A stretch of 35,382 bases of DNA from Nemertoderma westbladi. Taxonomy: Eukaryota; Xenacoelomorpha; Nemertodermatida; Nemertodermatidae. The first letter of the stretch is position 1. Each line of letters begins with the position of its first letter. A program made the translations under genes and the position numbers. This document shows positions 1 through 11,635 of this stretch, piece after piece. Where the stretch lies: NCBI GenBank assembly GCA_032718475.1, contig JAUCBJ010002922.1, forward strand, positions 1 to 35,382, read 5' to 3'. Below the pieces are notes generated by a model that saw only the letters and a program-made list of their open reading frames with translations, searched no databases and was not told the DNA's origin.

Positions 1-249
1 GGTTTGTATTAAACAGTTAAAGGAACAAAAAACTGACAGACAGAGGTGGAACCGATAAAAGGTTTGCATTGCAGCATTGGTTCTATTTGCTGGTTTGGGG
101 GTTCGCTTATATGTGTTTGTTTGTTTTGGTTACCCTGTCTCACTGCCCTTGCTTGTGCGTGCACATATCTGCATGTAGGGACGGCAGTTGTGACTTGACG
201 GCCACTATATAAGATATTTACATGTTGGTTTGATTATTATTTATTATAG

Positions 250-369
250 TTCGCGAGGAACTGCGAGATTTAACCAAACAATATGATAAGAGTGAGAATG
301 ATCTGAAGGCTTTACAGAGCGTCGGTCAAATAGTTGGTGAGACTTTGAAGCAGTTAACTGAGGAGAAAT
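250..369 (+). CDS. PSMC6: PSMC6 (26S proteasome ATPase Rpt4), internal exon, coiled coil to OB region
   Basis: Internal coding exon of the proteasome regulatory ATPase subunit 10B (Rpt4), one of six AAA+ ATPases in the 19S base that unfold ubiquitinated proteins and feed them to the 20S core. The frame reads [20 protein letters not shown] and continues with [10 protein letters not shown], the conserved end of the N-terminal coiled coil. The acceptor is TTATTATAG just before 250 and the donor is GTTAGT at 370. The exon enters with two codon bases and leaves with one. Joined to the exon at 2081, the split codon gives Tyr in EEK-Y-IVKATNG, where human PSMC6 has Phe. The earlier exons with the start codon are upstream of the window. 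Identification is by recognition of the conserved protein; splice sites are inferred from consensus and frame. Confidence 0.93.
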
Positions 370-428
370 GTTAGTGAAATATAATTCATTTAACTATGTT
401 ACCTAACTGCCTAAACATTACTATGCGG

Positions 429-1416
429 TAGAGATGAAACAGAGACCTGTTTTTCTTAATCCCGGTAAACCAGAGCCCTACCCGGATAATTATTTTGAAA
501 AAGACCAGAGCCGGAGATCAGAGACTTTGCTTATTTTTGTACTTACAATCTGATTAGACCCCTATAGCACAAACAGACGAGACGTACAAACGGACTGATA
601 ACTATTTTTCCATGGTTGAATTACAGTAAATCCAACCCATTTCAACCCTTACCAATTTGAAGAAAATAAGCGCACGTACAGTTTGGGGGGCTTCATTAAT
701 ATTAATTTGGTTATTTGTTTATTAATTCGTTCTTATTTTGTTTTTTTTTTTATTAATTTGTTACATTAATTTTTTTTGCTCCATAGGTACCGGAACGTTG
801 TTAATTAAAGGCACTTATTTTACAATTGCATGTAATGAATCATATATTTAAATGTACTATAAACTTGGTCATTTACTAATAGTTAGTGCACAGATAGTAC
901 TCTATTCGCCCAAATTACAGGCCTCGTTGGTTACGCTCGTTGGTCTCCATATTATCTTTTCTATAACAAATTGAATGGAGAACAACCCTTTCTTTCACTT
1001 TTAAACATTATCGGTGCTCAAATTAAGCACCCTTATCCTTAAATAAGAACGACCTTTAGGTGCTAATTTAACTTAAAATTAAACGCACCTTAAATTAAAT
1101 AGAAGATTATCGGTACATTTATTAGAAATATAAATAGTGTAAAAGTGAATAATATTATTGTGTTGAAGTGGTGTATGAAAAATAGTTAAAAATTAAATTA
1201 ATTGTAAAAAATTTGTGAAAAATAATCTTCATTTCACATTTTGTGTTGTACAGGACCTATTTTTAAATATCTATTTATAATTTGTAAAATCACTGATCTC
1301 TGGGTAAAATGCCTGTTTTCAATACCCGAGAACCAGAGACCTATCCGGAGACCAAAAAATAGCCCGGAGAATCCATAGATCAGTGATACGTTACAAGTAC
1401 CTCTGTTTCAACTCTA
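429..1416. mobile_element. Non-autonomous hAT-like DNA transposon, 988 bp
   Basis: The ends are imperfect 16-bp terminal inverted repeats: TAGAGATGAAACAGAG on the left and the complement of TAGAGTTGAAACAGAG on the right, with one mismatch. The element is flanked by a perfect 8-bp direct repeat CTATGCGG (421-428 and 1417-1424), the target duplication length typical of the hAT superfamily. The interior is AT-rich, has no transposase reading frame, and carries self-similar CCGGAGA/CCAGAGAC motifs near both ends. It lies in the PSMC6 intron after the first visible exon. Confidence 0.75.
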
Positions 1417-1604
1417 CTATGCGGCTTTCTCAACATCGTTGAATCGTTACATTATTATTTATTAAATTATTTTTTCACGTGTTATTTATCTCTAACATTA
1501 ACATAACGTTACTACTTGAATAAGAACCTGGGCGTTAAAGTCAACAACGTAGCCAACTCATTATTTTTGTACAACAAATCGATTAAATTGTTTAATATTC
1601 CTTA

Positions 1605-1656
1605 AGTGTATTCAAATGACGTCATATGTTAGTGTATTCAAATGACGTCATATGTT
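1605..1656. repeat. Perfect 26-bp tandem duplication containing two CRE palindromes
   Basis: Two adjacent identical 26-bp units (1605-1630 and 1631-1656). Each contains TGACGTCA (1617-1624 and 1643-1650), the full palindromic cAMP-response/ATF element. It is intronic in PSMC6. The motif is seen directly; any regulatory role is only inferred. Confidence 0.6.
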
Positions 1657-1698
1657 ACTTTATTTAGTAGTACGGTGGGCCTAGCTACTACTATGTGG

Positions 1699-1902
1699 TA
1701 GGGATGTGGCGAATGTCCGCATCCGCACTGGTAGCAATAAATTTGTTTGTTAGATTATTGGGAATGAATATTAATAGAAGATTAGAATATTAAATTGCTG
1801 TTGTAATCTTTATGTAGAAGGGAAGCCAGAGACAAATATGAATGTTTTAATAGAATCCGCATCCGTGCGGATGTCAAAAATATGAGATTTGCAACATCCC
1901 TA
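1699..1902. mobile_element. hAT-like MITE, 204 bp
   Basis: The element begins TAGGGATG and ends CATCCCTA, giving 8-bp perfect terminal inverted repeats, with sub-terminal CATCCGCA motifs in both orientations. It is flanked by a perfect 8-bp target duplication CTATGTGG (1691-1698 and 1903-1910). It has no coding capacity. The target differs by one base from that of the neighbouring hAT-like element at 429-1416. Confidence 0.75.
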
Positions 1903-2007
1903 CTATGTGGTAATGTTATTTACCTGTATTGGATTTGATTTAACATAAAAACAGTAATACTTTTATTTAATCCCGCAATAGGCGAGAGTGACAGTGAATA
2001 AAAGTAG

Positions 2008-2289
<282 letters not shown>

Positions 2290-2479
2290 TGAACCAATTA
2301 TATATAGAGAGCTGAGAGCTATTTTTGTGACGGTTGTTATACGCTTTAATATTAGCTTGACTTAGACAGACCACCATGTTTACTGAGTTTGGTTCAAATT
2401 CATCAAGGATTAACTGAGTTATTAACGATCAAAAATTAGATGATGACTAGAGAGACAACTCGTTAATGGAACCTCTATG

Positions 2480-2513
2480 CTAAGGCTTCTCTCACTTCGT
2501 GGCTCGTCCCACA
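2480..2513 (-). repeat. Solitary terminus related to the tandem-repeat element at 9712
   Basis: Read on the minus strand, this stretch (GTGGGACGAGCCACGAAGTG and onward to AAGCCTTAGC) closely resembles the left end of the repeat element inserted in the Penelope-like element (9712-9748). No associated tandem core is present, so it is probably a remnant or solo end of the same family. Confidence 0.4.
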
Positions 2514-2583
2514 TTAATATATAATGAATGGATTGAGAGAATACAAATGCAGATATGAATATTATAATACTGTGTATTAGAGA

Positions 2584-2680
2584 TGTCCCGGAATCGATAT
2601 TTTGATTCCGGCCGGAACCGGAACCGGAATTCAACATGCCGGAATATTCCTGCTGGAATTCCGGCCGGAACCGGAATTTT
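2584..2680. repeat. Degenerate CCGGAATTCCGG-type dyad repeat
   Basis: Several overlapping copies of GGAATTCCGGCCGGAACC-like dyads follow TAGAGATGTCCCGGAATC, which resembles a hAT-like terminus. A related GGGATC/CCGGGAT-rich block lies at 3330-3420. No matching right terminus or target duplication was found. The stretch between them (2690-3320) is AT-rich intron without a recognisable feature. Confidence 0.35.
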
Positions 2681-3693
2681 CAATAATTAGTGACCTACAC
2701 TAAATGACCCATGAAACTTTATAATTTTTTGTGAAACAAATGTTTTTTTTTATTTTATACAGCTAAGTTTGATAATGACTCATACCTAAAAATCCACGTT
2801 AACCAAAAAACCTTTGGTTTCGCGTCATTATGTCCTTTGGTGCAATATCCTGGTGTCTTTAAGGGAAAGTAGCATGTTACAGTGACATGTTATTCGAACC
2901 AAAACAATAAACGAGGGTGTATGTTGTACCGGTACCTTTAGTTTTATTCCAAAATTTCAACATTACAAAATTATAAAAACGTATTTTAAACTTTTTTGTT
3001 AAAAATTATTGATATTCTTAATTGGTGAAAAATTAATCGAAAATTATCTCAAATGGAAAAAATTTCGATCGATTATTATCGACATTATTTTCGATCAATT
3101 TCTGACAACCCTATCTGTATTATGCAGCACCTAAACTCTAACGAGGCATGCAGTTGGTGTTCATACACCACAATCGGCGTATTGGTTGGGTTAAGGAGAA
3201 AGATAATAAATTAAATAAATATTTTTAAACGGTTTGAAATAAAACACCAACCTAACATATCGTTTTAGTAGGTTGATAAATAACATAATTCCTACAACAC
3301 TGTAAACCGGTTCTGTAATAGGGGTTTAAACGGGATCAGACTTTTCGGGATTTCCGGGATCGGTTCCGGGATTATCACTCTCGGGATCCCGTTTTTCGGG
3401 GTCGGGATTGGAATTTTGAATCCAATTCCTTAAAGTTATTACCAAGTTATTATTAGGTTTTGGGTAAAACTCACTTTTTCTTACACTTCTGCAATATTAG
3501 TAAGATAAAGTGATATTAATTATTTTGCAATTGATTACTGGATGGTTTACTGAAATATAAATTAGATATAATCAAAACATTTGCGTTCTGCTGCAACTAT
3601 TTATCAGATATTCAACAAATTTACTTCATTATTTATACTTCGGGATCAGGATTTATTTAAACCAAATGGACCACTGAAATAGCACAAACGTAA

Positions 3694-3867
<174 letters not shown>

Positions 3868-3929
3868 TAGTTGTATGTTGTAACCCCCCCCCCCCTCCCC
3901 CCCACCAGGGACTACACTAACTACGATCG

Positions 3930-5880
3930 GCATGCTGCATTGCAGCTGCATTTTCAAGAATGCTGTGTCGGTTTGTGGACAAAATTGCGCCGCCACAACT
4001 CACTTTCACCCATGACATTAGCTAGATCATCCGCATCTTCGCGACCAGTGTCCTTTAAGATGCGTCTCAAGAAAGTCATGGGCTGTCCACCATGCTTATT
4101 CACTCCATGGGGCTGCCAAAGTACAAGATTATGCACTGGCTGGTCCTCACGGCGAAAGCAATGTCCTGCAAAGCGGAGGCGATTTTGTTCTAGTGTCAAG
4201 CTTGGGGGAACCAATGAAACACCTCCAATGTTATATAGTGTCTGGTTGGAGATGTGATCATTGTACTTGACACAATGAACCCGGCGTAGCATTCTTGTGA
4301 ATGTGTCATCCAGAGATTTGGTGTCCTCAGCAGTTAGAGCCCAGCATGGACTCCCGTAGAGGAGTACTGGAACTACTGCTGCTCTAAATAATCGGACCTT
4401 AAGTTTCCGATTAATTCTCGGTGACTTCCAAATCCTGGAAATCCTATTCAAGGCTGCCCATGCCTTTCCTGACTTCCGGATCCATGATCCCAGGTAACAG
4501 AAGTCGTCCACATGCTCAAGCATACCATCCTTTGAGCTTATGCTCATCCGATCAGAGACTTGCTGAGGACTTTCCAAGTTAACTGTCAAAGTTTTGGTCT
4601 TTCTGGAGTTAATAAAAAGACCAACACTAGAAGCAACCTGTTCTAATGAGCCGAGGAGCCGTTGGACTCACTCTAGTGATTCTGCGAGTACTCCTAAGTC
4701 ATCAGCAAAGTCTAGATCAGTTAGGTAGGATTTCCTCGACTTCTGGAGCCAGTAGGTGGAGTTATCATCGCCCCATCATCATTATAATGATCTAAGGACA
4801 TGCGTAGAACATAGTCAACAACAATTATGAACAAGAATATCGCAAGTGTGTCTCCCTGGAGGACGCCCCATAACACTTCAAATGGTTCTGTGTCACCGTC
4901 AACAGTAGACACAAATGTCGTCGAACCATCTTATACTTATCTGATTGCTGCAATAATTTCATCAGGAATCCCATATAATATATAACGTATGCTGAACATA
5001 CGTGAGCGAGAGACTGAATCAAAGGCCTTGAAGAAGTCAACAAAGATAACAGCCAGATGCCTGTCTTTCTTTTTTGATAATTCTTCAATTATCCTTCTAA
5101 GTGCCAAAATGGACTGCATTCTTGGCCGCTGTAGTCTGTTTGAGTCGGGACTCTTTCTGCGCCTTATGAAGGTCATTTCGGCACTTCTGAATTTTGTTGT
5201 CAGTCCAGGGGGGCCTTTTCCTGTTTCGAGGGTATACAGGAACTGTTTCTGCAGCTGCTAACTTAACTGCTTCTGTAAAGGCAGTATAGCCCTCACAGTG
5301 ATCTGCCGCCTCAGAGGCAAGAGCCTCATACCTGTTGCTCAGCTGTAGTGTGAAGCTGGATCTCACACTTGGCTGTTGCAACAGAGAGGACCAGTCATGC
5401 TGCGGCAAGGCAGATTTCGTTGTTCTGCTAGCACGCAGACTAAGTCTTACCTTGGCCACAATAAGGCGGTGATCACTGGAGAAGAGTCGTAGTGTAAATG
5501 CATTACAGTCTTGTATAGAGCTCCTGTATTTCCTACGAAACAGAATATGGTCTATCTCGACCCAGTGGTCCCAGTGGTCGTCCACTATGAGTCCATAGCT
5601 TTCCAGTTCGCTTCTTGAACTGGGTTCCAGCTGAAATCAATCCATTTCCAGAGATAAAATCCTGAAGATGGATGGAATTTCGGTTAACACTATTGCTATA
5701 CACCAGGGCGATGTAGGTGATTGATGCAGACTTGCATTAAAGTCTCCCAGGAATGTTAAGAATGCATGCTGATCCAATCCATCAGTAGCTGCTTGTAGAT
5801 TGTGGTAGACATTTTCCACCTCCTCTACTGGGGCAACACTAGCCGCTCTGCTGCCCGGCACTGCCCGGCACTGCCCCACC
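3930..5880 (-). mobile_element. 5'-truncated, frameshifted RTE-type LINE (endonuclease and reverse transcriptase remnants)
   Basis: Minus-strand protein fragments lie in the expected order. First comes an endonuclease piece with FLGDFNA (about 5745). Next is the EN-RT linker (5585-5097, ending with RPPWTDNKIQKCR). Reverse transcriptase motif A is VDFFKAFDSVSR (about 5040), motif B GVLQGDTLA (about 4865), and motif C LDFADD (about 4700). The connection region (4589-3954) includes FCYLGSWI, LLYGSPCWALT and RLRFAGHCFRR. This order and wording are typical of RTE-like endonuclease-reverse transcriptases. Several frameshifts and stops make it inactive. Both edges abut long C tracts (5879-5897 and about 3884-3903). 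Confidence 0.85.
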
Positions 5881-5897
5881 CCCCCCCCCCCCCCCCC

Positions 5898-6462
5898 TTT
5901 AGATATTATATATAGAGCTTTTTTTCTATTTTCCCTTTTTCGCCAAATGATCAATAAGTCCTACTTATGAAATGATTGCAGCATTTTCATTCTGGCATAG
6001 CTAACAAACTGTCTTGTTTGTGAAAATAATTTTGAATTAAATACACAAACACAAAATACACAAATTTGTGGATTTAATCTGAAAAATTGGCTATAAAAAC
6101 AGAAATAATTAAATACACAAAGCAAATTAGCACAAAAAAATTACATTTGCTATATTTTTTCATTTAGTTATTTAATTTTTCCTACGACCCATTTTTCTGT
6201 AAATTTTAGTTGAAAAATGATCTGCAACACAATTTTTATTACATTTTATCTTAAAATAGAAAATAAGGTAAAAAGGTCTTCCCGTTAAAACATTAAAATT
6301 TTGGGAGTTTTCTTAATGATAAATGTATGTTACTATAATAATTATTTGTTCTAGAAGTATGATATTATTATTAGTAAAAATATATATTATTAGTAAAAAT
6401 TCCTTCATTTTTATAAATAATGCACGTTTGCATTATGCATTATGCATTATTATTTATTATGT
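5898..6462. other. AT-rich intronic spacer
   Basis: AT-rich sequence between the LINE remnant and a short minisatellite, with poly-T/A stretches and small repeats (ATTATTAGTAAAAAT twice near 6367-6400, GCATTAT repeats near 6430). No gene, RNA or mobile element was recognised. Confidence 0.5.
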
Positions 6463-6568
6463 ATTGTATTAAGTATTAAGTATTGTATTAAGTATTAAGT
6501 ATTGTATTAAGTATTAAGTATTGTATTAAGTATTAAGTATTGTATTAAGTATTAAGTATTGTATTAAA
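6463..6568. repeat. 19-bp minisatellite, about 5-6 copies
   Basis: Tandem array of the unit ATTGTATTAAGTATTAAGT with near-perfect copies, immediately upstream of the fibrinogen-domain gene. It ends about 220 bp before the proposed start codon. Confidence 0.8.
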
Positions 6569-6794
6569 CGTAAATCTCTGTCTGATCTCCACTAGCTAGC
6601 TTATTATAATGGTATAAATTTTCAACAGACGTCAGACATCTCTTGGGGGTTAAAACTACTTTTCTCGAAATTTACTAACTATTTTTACTTGAATCTGTTC
6701 TGGCGAGATTTTTTAGACACCACACAACACACAAACAAGTATTTGGTGTTTACTCACTAATTAATGCAAAAATGATGTACACAACAAGGTGATC

Positions 6795-8113
6795 ATGGCT
6801 TCTTTGTTTAATAGAATTAGTCAATCTTCATCGCAGAGTTCTTATGCAACGGCCGTGGAAAAAATTGAATTGGACGAAGTTGAGCGGCCGACGCAAATAC
6901 AAGAAGAAAACGTTAAGGCGAACATTCCGATCTCACCTCAACAGAACAATGTAGAACAATCAAACTGGCTGTGCAGAATCCTTAAAGCTCCAGAACATCA
7001 GATTAAGGTTTCATTCGCAATAATCACATCTCTTCTGGCATTTATTATAACTGTAATATTATTAATGGTGTTCTTACAACCTGGAGCAGCTGAATCCACC
7101 ACTGTTACCCCGATAAACGTAACAGAAGTCTCAGACACAGATGGTGCCTCCTCTACAACCAAGGCCGCTGAAAGTACCCCACCAACGACTACAGATGGTG
7201 CCTCCTCTACAACCGAGGCCGCTGTAAGTAACGAACCAACGACCACAGATGGTGCATCACCTACAACCGAGGCTGCTGTAAGTATCGAACCAACGACCAC
7301 AGATGGTGCCTCCTCTACAACCGAGGCCGCTGAAAGTACCGAACCAACGACCACAGATGGTGCATCACCTACAACCGAGGCTGCTGTAAGTACCCCACCA
7401 ATGACAACAGATGGTGCCTCCTCTACAACCGAGGCCGCTGAAAGTACCCCACCAACGACTACAGATGGTGCCTTAGACACCTTTCCATGTGCCGGTAACA
7501 CGGGGACGAATAAAGTGGTTAACATAAAATATTCTAAGAGAAAGATGGAATGCCAAAACAATAATCTTCTTATACAGAAACGACCTCACGTTTACATGGT
7601 TTCAAATTTCGATAAAGTTTGGAAGAAATATAAAAAAGGTTTTGGTTACCTCGGTGAAAGAAGTAGTTACTGGATCGGTTTGGATGCTATTCACCAAATA
7701 ACAACAAGTTGGAAATGCGATCTTCTCATTAAATTAAAAGTTCATGAAATATCATCATCCGGTTTTTTAAGGCATAAATTTACTTCCAGACAATATTATA
7801 GTAACGTGAAGGTCGAATCAGAAGTTACAAATTACACGTTTCAATACGAAACATGGAGTGTCCGTGGTACTAAAGTGGGGAATGGAAGGAGAACAGAACA
7901 GGGGAAGGGAAACAGTTCTCGACGAGAGATAGAGATAACGATGATGATCCCAGCAAGTCATTGGCTGAAGTGCGGAACGGGGGTTGGGGGCACACAAAGG
8001 ATTCTAGAACCGACCTCAATGGTGATGATTTTATTCCTGGTGGTTCTGTAATATTCTATTGGGGTGATTCACTCACTCGTAATAATGCAATGTTTCTCGA
8101 TTGCAGTAATTAA
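6795..8113 (+). pseudogene. Type II membrane protein with mucin-like stalk and fibrinogen-related domain, broken by one frameshift
   Basis: Intronless gene on the same strand as PSMC6, inside its intron 3. The ATG at 6795 is in good context (ATCATGG). Residues 1-70 are a cytosolic tail, about 72-95 a membrane helix, and about 115-227 six copies of an 18-residue Thr/Ser-rich repeat (TDGASSTTEAAESTPPTT type), a probable O-glycosylated stalk. A fibrinogen-related domain follows: ECQNNNLLIQKR, YKKGFGYLGE, YWIGLDAIHQIT. Near 7870-7881 the frame is lost. The domain resumes in another frame with FSTRDRDND, WGHTKDSRTDLNG and a C-terminal Cys, ending at the TAA at 8111-8113. In the original frame the protein ends at 8051 without the calcium-site motif. 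FIBCD1 and related proteins have a similar layout and bind acetylated glycans, so a recognition role is inferred. It is either a recent pseudogene, a polymorphic null or a one-base sequencing error. Confidence 0.75.
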
Positions 8114-8565
8114 TGTGTCTGAGTATTAGAGACTCTTTTATATAGACTAACTACAGTAACTTGACACTAATAATGTATTGTTTACATCCCAACAACCCCG
8201 TGTTCACTTCCTACAATATTCATTTTTGACCTTTTGAATAATGTTCTGGAAACTATTTATTTAAAACGATATTTTAGGGTCTAGGTGCTTTCCGACTCAA
8301 TAATAATAATATATGTAACATTCTCTATCGTTCTAACTTGTTTTAGTTGAATTACTTGGAGCAAGTCAAGGGGTATGAGTCATCCCACCCCTACTATTGG
8401 GTATCGGCTATCGAAATAGGTACCTTTGGGTCACCTCTGGCTTCGGGAGACTGTTTGGTTGCTTAAGGGGGGGGGGGGGGGGGGGGGTTATTTATGCAAA
8501 TTTTTGGGTTTGTTATAAATAGTGATAATTAATTGAGTTAATGATGGTTGATTCATAGTATAAAT
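8114..8565. other. Spacer with a 21-base G tract
   Basis: Sequence downstream of the fibrinogen-domain gene, without a clear AATAAA signal close to the stop. It contains a G tract at 8467-8487 followed by TTTATGCAAAT, a string that recurs near the start of the nested repeat element (about 9775). No gene was recognised. Confidence 0.4.
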
Positions 8566-9092
8566 ATAATTAAATTTGTTGCGAGATTATAACAGTATTA
8601 TAATATATTTCGTACCGACTGGCGGTGCTTCATCAGATATAGGTCTGTAGGTAGGTTAACAAAATACTAATGATAAGGGTACAATATAATAGAAAGGGAA
8701 ACACATAAGTATGATTAATGACATTCAGATGTAAATACAGTAATTGTAATATTAATATAGCGATACTTAGGCATTCCGAATTCTGACTACGAGCACAGTG
8801 TAGGTCTATAGCAGTAATGACACGGTAACTGTAGAACTGTATGATAAATCTAATATGATTAGGTCTGTTATAATTGTATTGTATGTACAATATAAAGTTG
8901 ATGAAGCATGAAGAGTTATACAGTATGTATTTTTAACTAAATTTTATGCATTATGAAAACTAATAGTTTCTTATCCTAAATTAATAAATGCTAATTTGTC
9001 ATATCCTAAATTAATAAATGCTATTTGTTATATCCTAAATTAATAAATACTAATATGTCATATCCTAAATTAATAAATGCTACTATTTTATT
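8566..9092 (-). repeat. Left pseudo-LTR of the Penelope-like element
   Basis: Inverted partner of 13118-13606. The two arms agree almost base for base through the central 400 bp. Differences are a small duplication (GTCTGTAG) near 8643-8650 and one extra copy of an internal roughly 31-bp tandem repeat (TATCCTAAATTAATAAATGC type; four copies here, three in the right arm). On the minus strand it includes CTGATGA and, after an 18-base gap, GAAA. It ends beside a 14-base C tract (9108-9121). Confidence 0.85.
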
Positions 9093-9269
9093 ATATAGTT
9101 ATTGTAACCCCCCCCCCCCCCTCCCCTATTTTTTGTGTTAGTGTGTATGTTTTTTGTGGTTCTGGGCCCTGTTGTAGAAATCTTGGATACCGCGTAGAAA
9201 TGGTACGAATATTGATGATACGTTCACTGATAATCTACCGTTAATTACTTTGTCACCTTCTTTTCTAAA

Positions 9270-9710
9270 TTAACTTTCTAGAATTCTTCGTCTTAAAGTG
9301 TGGTTTAGTCCTCTGTGCAATATTTTGGAGTTATCAAAGACGGGTGTGTGTTGTGATGTGATGATATGGGCGGTGAGTTCTGATTGTTTGATTCTATTAT
9401 GTTTTATGTCTGCGGTGTGTTGTTTTTGTCGGACGTCCTTTGTATAACTAGATTCTCCTATGTAAAATTTCCCACATGAGCAAGGTATACTGTATGTTAC
9501 GGAGTTTGGGGGTCTTTTGGGTTTGTGTCCTTTGCAGATAATTGATCCAATGGATGTACCGGGTTGAAAGTAGGTACCGATATTGTAACGATTACATAAA
9601 CGTTCTAAATCTTCCGTTAGATCTTTTACGTATGGAAGGGGAATGTTAGTCAGTGATTTTTCTTTAAGGGTTAATTTTCTGGTGGTATTTAAAGCTTTTC
9701 TGAAGGAGTT
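9270..9710 (-). CDS. GIY-YIG endonuclease domain of the Penelope-like element
   Basis: An uninterrupted reading frame without its own start codon, because it is the 3' continuation of the element's single protein. It reads NSFRKALNTTRKLTL, LPYVKDLTEDLERLCNRYNI, ICKGHKPKRPPN, VTYSIPCSCGKFYIGES, HTADIKHN, ELTAHIITSQHTPVFDN, ending RRRILES and a stop. The FYIGES core, the preceding Cys-x-Cys, the conserved His and Asn residues and the closing ILE are typical of the endonuclease that lets these elements nick target DNA. A possible short Zn-binding cluster (ICKGH with PCSC) precedes it. It is separated from its reverse transcriptase by the insertion at 9712-11636. Confidence 0.85.
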   Translation of the reverse strand, partial: NSFRKALNTTRKLTLKEKSLTNIPLPYVKDLTEDLERLCNRYNIGTYFQPGTSIGSIICKGHKPKRPPNSVTYSIPCSCGKFYIGESSYTKDVRQKQHTADIKHNRIKQSELTAHIITSQHTPVFDNSKILHRGLNHTLRRRILES

Positions 9711-9790
9711 GTGTGGGGCGAGCCACGAAGTCGGCGGAGCCTTAGCGAATTGACACTGTTAGGGGGTGGGTCAATTTATGCAAATAGTTG

Positions 9791-9843
9791 TCGTCGTCGT
9801 CGTCGTCGTCGTTGTCGTCGTCGTCGTCGTTGTCGTCGTCGTT
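9791..9843. repeat. (GTC)n microsatellite
   Basis: Interrupted trinucleotide run (GTC/GTT) directly before the 315-bp tandem core. A short GTTGTCGTCGTTATGA version recurs at the start of every 315-bp unit, so the array may have grown together with the microsatellite. Confidence 0.85.
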
Positions 9844-9845
9844 GT

Positions 9846-11530
9846 TACGATTTTGACATGCTAATAACTTTGTCGGATTTAAAGCTGCCAAGTTGAAAAT
9901 TTGTAGGTATCAATATGAGCAAAAGTTGAGATTTTTGAGAGACTTTCAGACACCATCAGTGCAATGGTCTCCCGCTAGAGGGCCACATGTCTAAACATTA
10001 AATGCCCTCCCATTTCTTTGCTTTTAATCCGTTTAAGGTGAAACTTGGCAGATATGTATTAGACCATTAGCTGTGACTTTCAAAGGAGGCGAATCCATCT
10101 GCAGTTCTCCAGTCTGCCGCTAGAGGGCCAAAGGTCTGAAAGTGAAATCGTTGTCGTCGTTATGATATTGACATGCTTATAACTTTGTCGGATTTAAAGC
10201 TGCCAAGTTGAAAATTTGTAGGTATCAATATGAGCAAAAGTTGAGATTTTTGAGAGACTTTCAGACACCATCAGTGCAATGGTCTCCCGCTAGAGGGCCA
10301 CATGTCTAAACATTAAATGCCCTCCCATTTCTTTGCTTTTAATCCGTTTAAGCTGAAACTTGGCAGATATGTATTAGACCATTAGCTGTGACTTTCAAAG
10401 GAGGCGAATCCATCTGCAGTTCTCCAGTCTGCCGCTAGAGGGCCAAAGGTCTGAAAGTGAAATCGTTGTCGTCGTTATGATATTGACATGCTTATAACTT
10501 TGTCGGATTTAAAGCTGCCAAGTTGAAAATTTGTAGGTATCAATATGAGCAAAAGTTGAGATTTTTGAGAGACTTTCAGACACCATCAGTGCAATGGTCT
10601 CCCGCTAGAGGGCCACATGTCTAAACATTAAATGCCCTCCCATTTCTTTGCTTTTAATCCGTTTAAGCTGAAACTTGGCAGATATGTATTAGACCATTAG
10701 CTGTGACTTTCAAAGGAGGCGAATCCATCTGCAGTTCTCCAGTCTGCCGCTAGAGGGCCAAAGGTCTGAAAGTGAAATCGTTGTCGTCGTTATGATATTG
10801 ACATGCTTATAACTTTGTCGGATTTAAAGCTGCCAAGTTGAAAATTTGTAGGTATCAATATGAGCTAAAGTTGAAATTTTTGAGAGACTTTCAGACACCA
10901 TCAGTGCAATGGTCTCCCGCTAGAGGGCCACATGTCTAAACATTAAATGCCCTCCCATTTCTTTGCTTTTAATCCGTTTAAGCTGAAACTTGGCAGATAT
11001 GTATTAGACCATTAGCTGTGACTTTCAAAGGAGGCGAATCCATCTGCAGTTCTCCAGTCTGCCGCTAGAGGGCCAAATGTCTGAAAGTGAAATCGTTGTC
11101 GTCGTTATGATATTGACATGCTTATAACTTTGTCGAATTTAAAGCTGCCAAGTTGAAAATTTGTTTTGTTGAAAATCAGTTCAACAGTCACCCGCTATAG
11201 GACTACTTTATGCCTGAAAGTGAATAGATTCTCCCGTCTCATTGATTTTAATCAGTTTAAGCTGAATCTTGCCATATATTCTGGACCACATGCTGCGTCT
11301 TTGTGGGGGGGGGGGGGGGGGGGGGGATTTAATCGGTCTGCCGCTATACGACGAAATTTCTGAAAGTGAGATCCGTCTCTCATTTCGTTATCCGTTATTC
11401 AAGATGAAACTTGGCCGATGTACGTATGTACTATTCATCCATAGGCTGTGTCTTTGTGGGGCTGGAGACCCTAATCCATCTTCAGTTCTCACTATACCGC
11501 TAGAGTCAGAAATGTCTGAATAGAAATGAA
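9846..11530. repeat. 315-bp dimeric satellite, four full copies plus partial and diverged copies
   Basis: Unit starts are at 9846, 10161, 10476, 10791 and 11106, an exact 315-bp period; full copies are nearly identical. Each unit is a dimer of related half-units. CCGCTAGAGGGCCA occurs twice per unit, about 145 and 170 bp apart, each followed by a GATTTAAAGCTGCCAAGTTG- or CCGTTTAAGCTGAAACTTGG-like block. From 11160 to 11530 there are older, strongly diverged half-units. Confidence 0.9.
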
Positions 11531-11635
11531 AGAGGTAAAAAGTGATTAGGCGAAATCTGCTTAAAATTTGCTAATACAGTAATACTTTCGAATTAGTACT
11601 TAAATTAAATTTAAGTCACGTGCTGCGCGAAGGCC

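Noticed and set aside
6998-7561. A 187-codon minus-strand frame
   Set aside because: Antisense shadow of the Thr-rich repeat of the fibrinogen-domain gene (54-bp units keep all frames open).
9711-9896. 61-codon frame rich in Arg across the (GTC)n tract
   Set aside because: Microsatellite translation within a non-coding mobile element.
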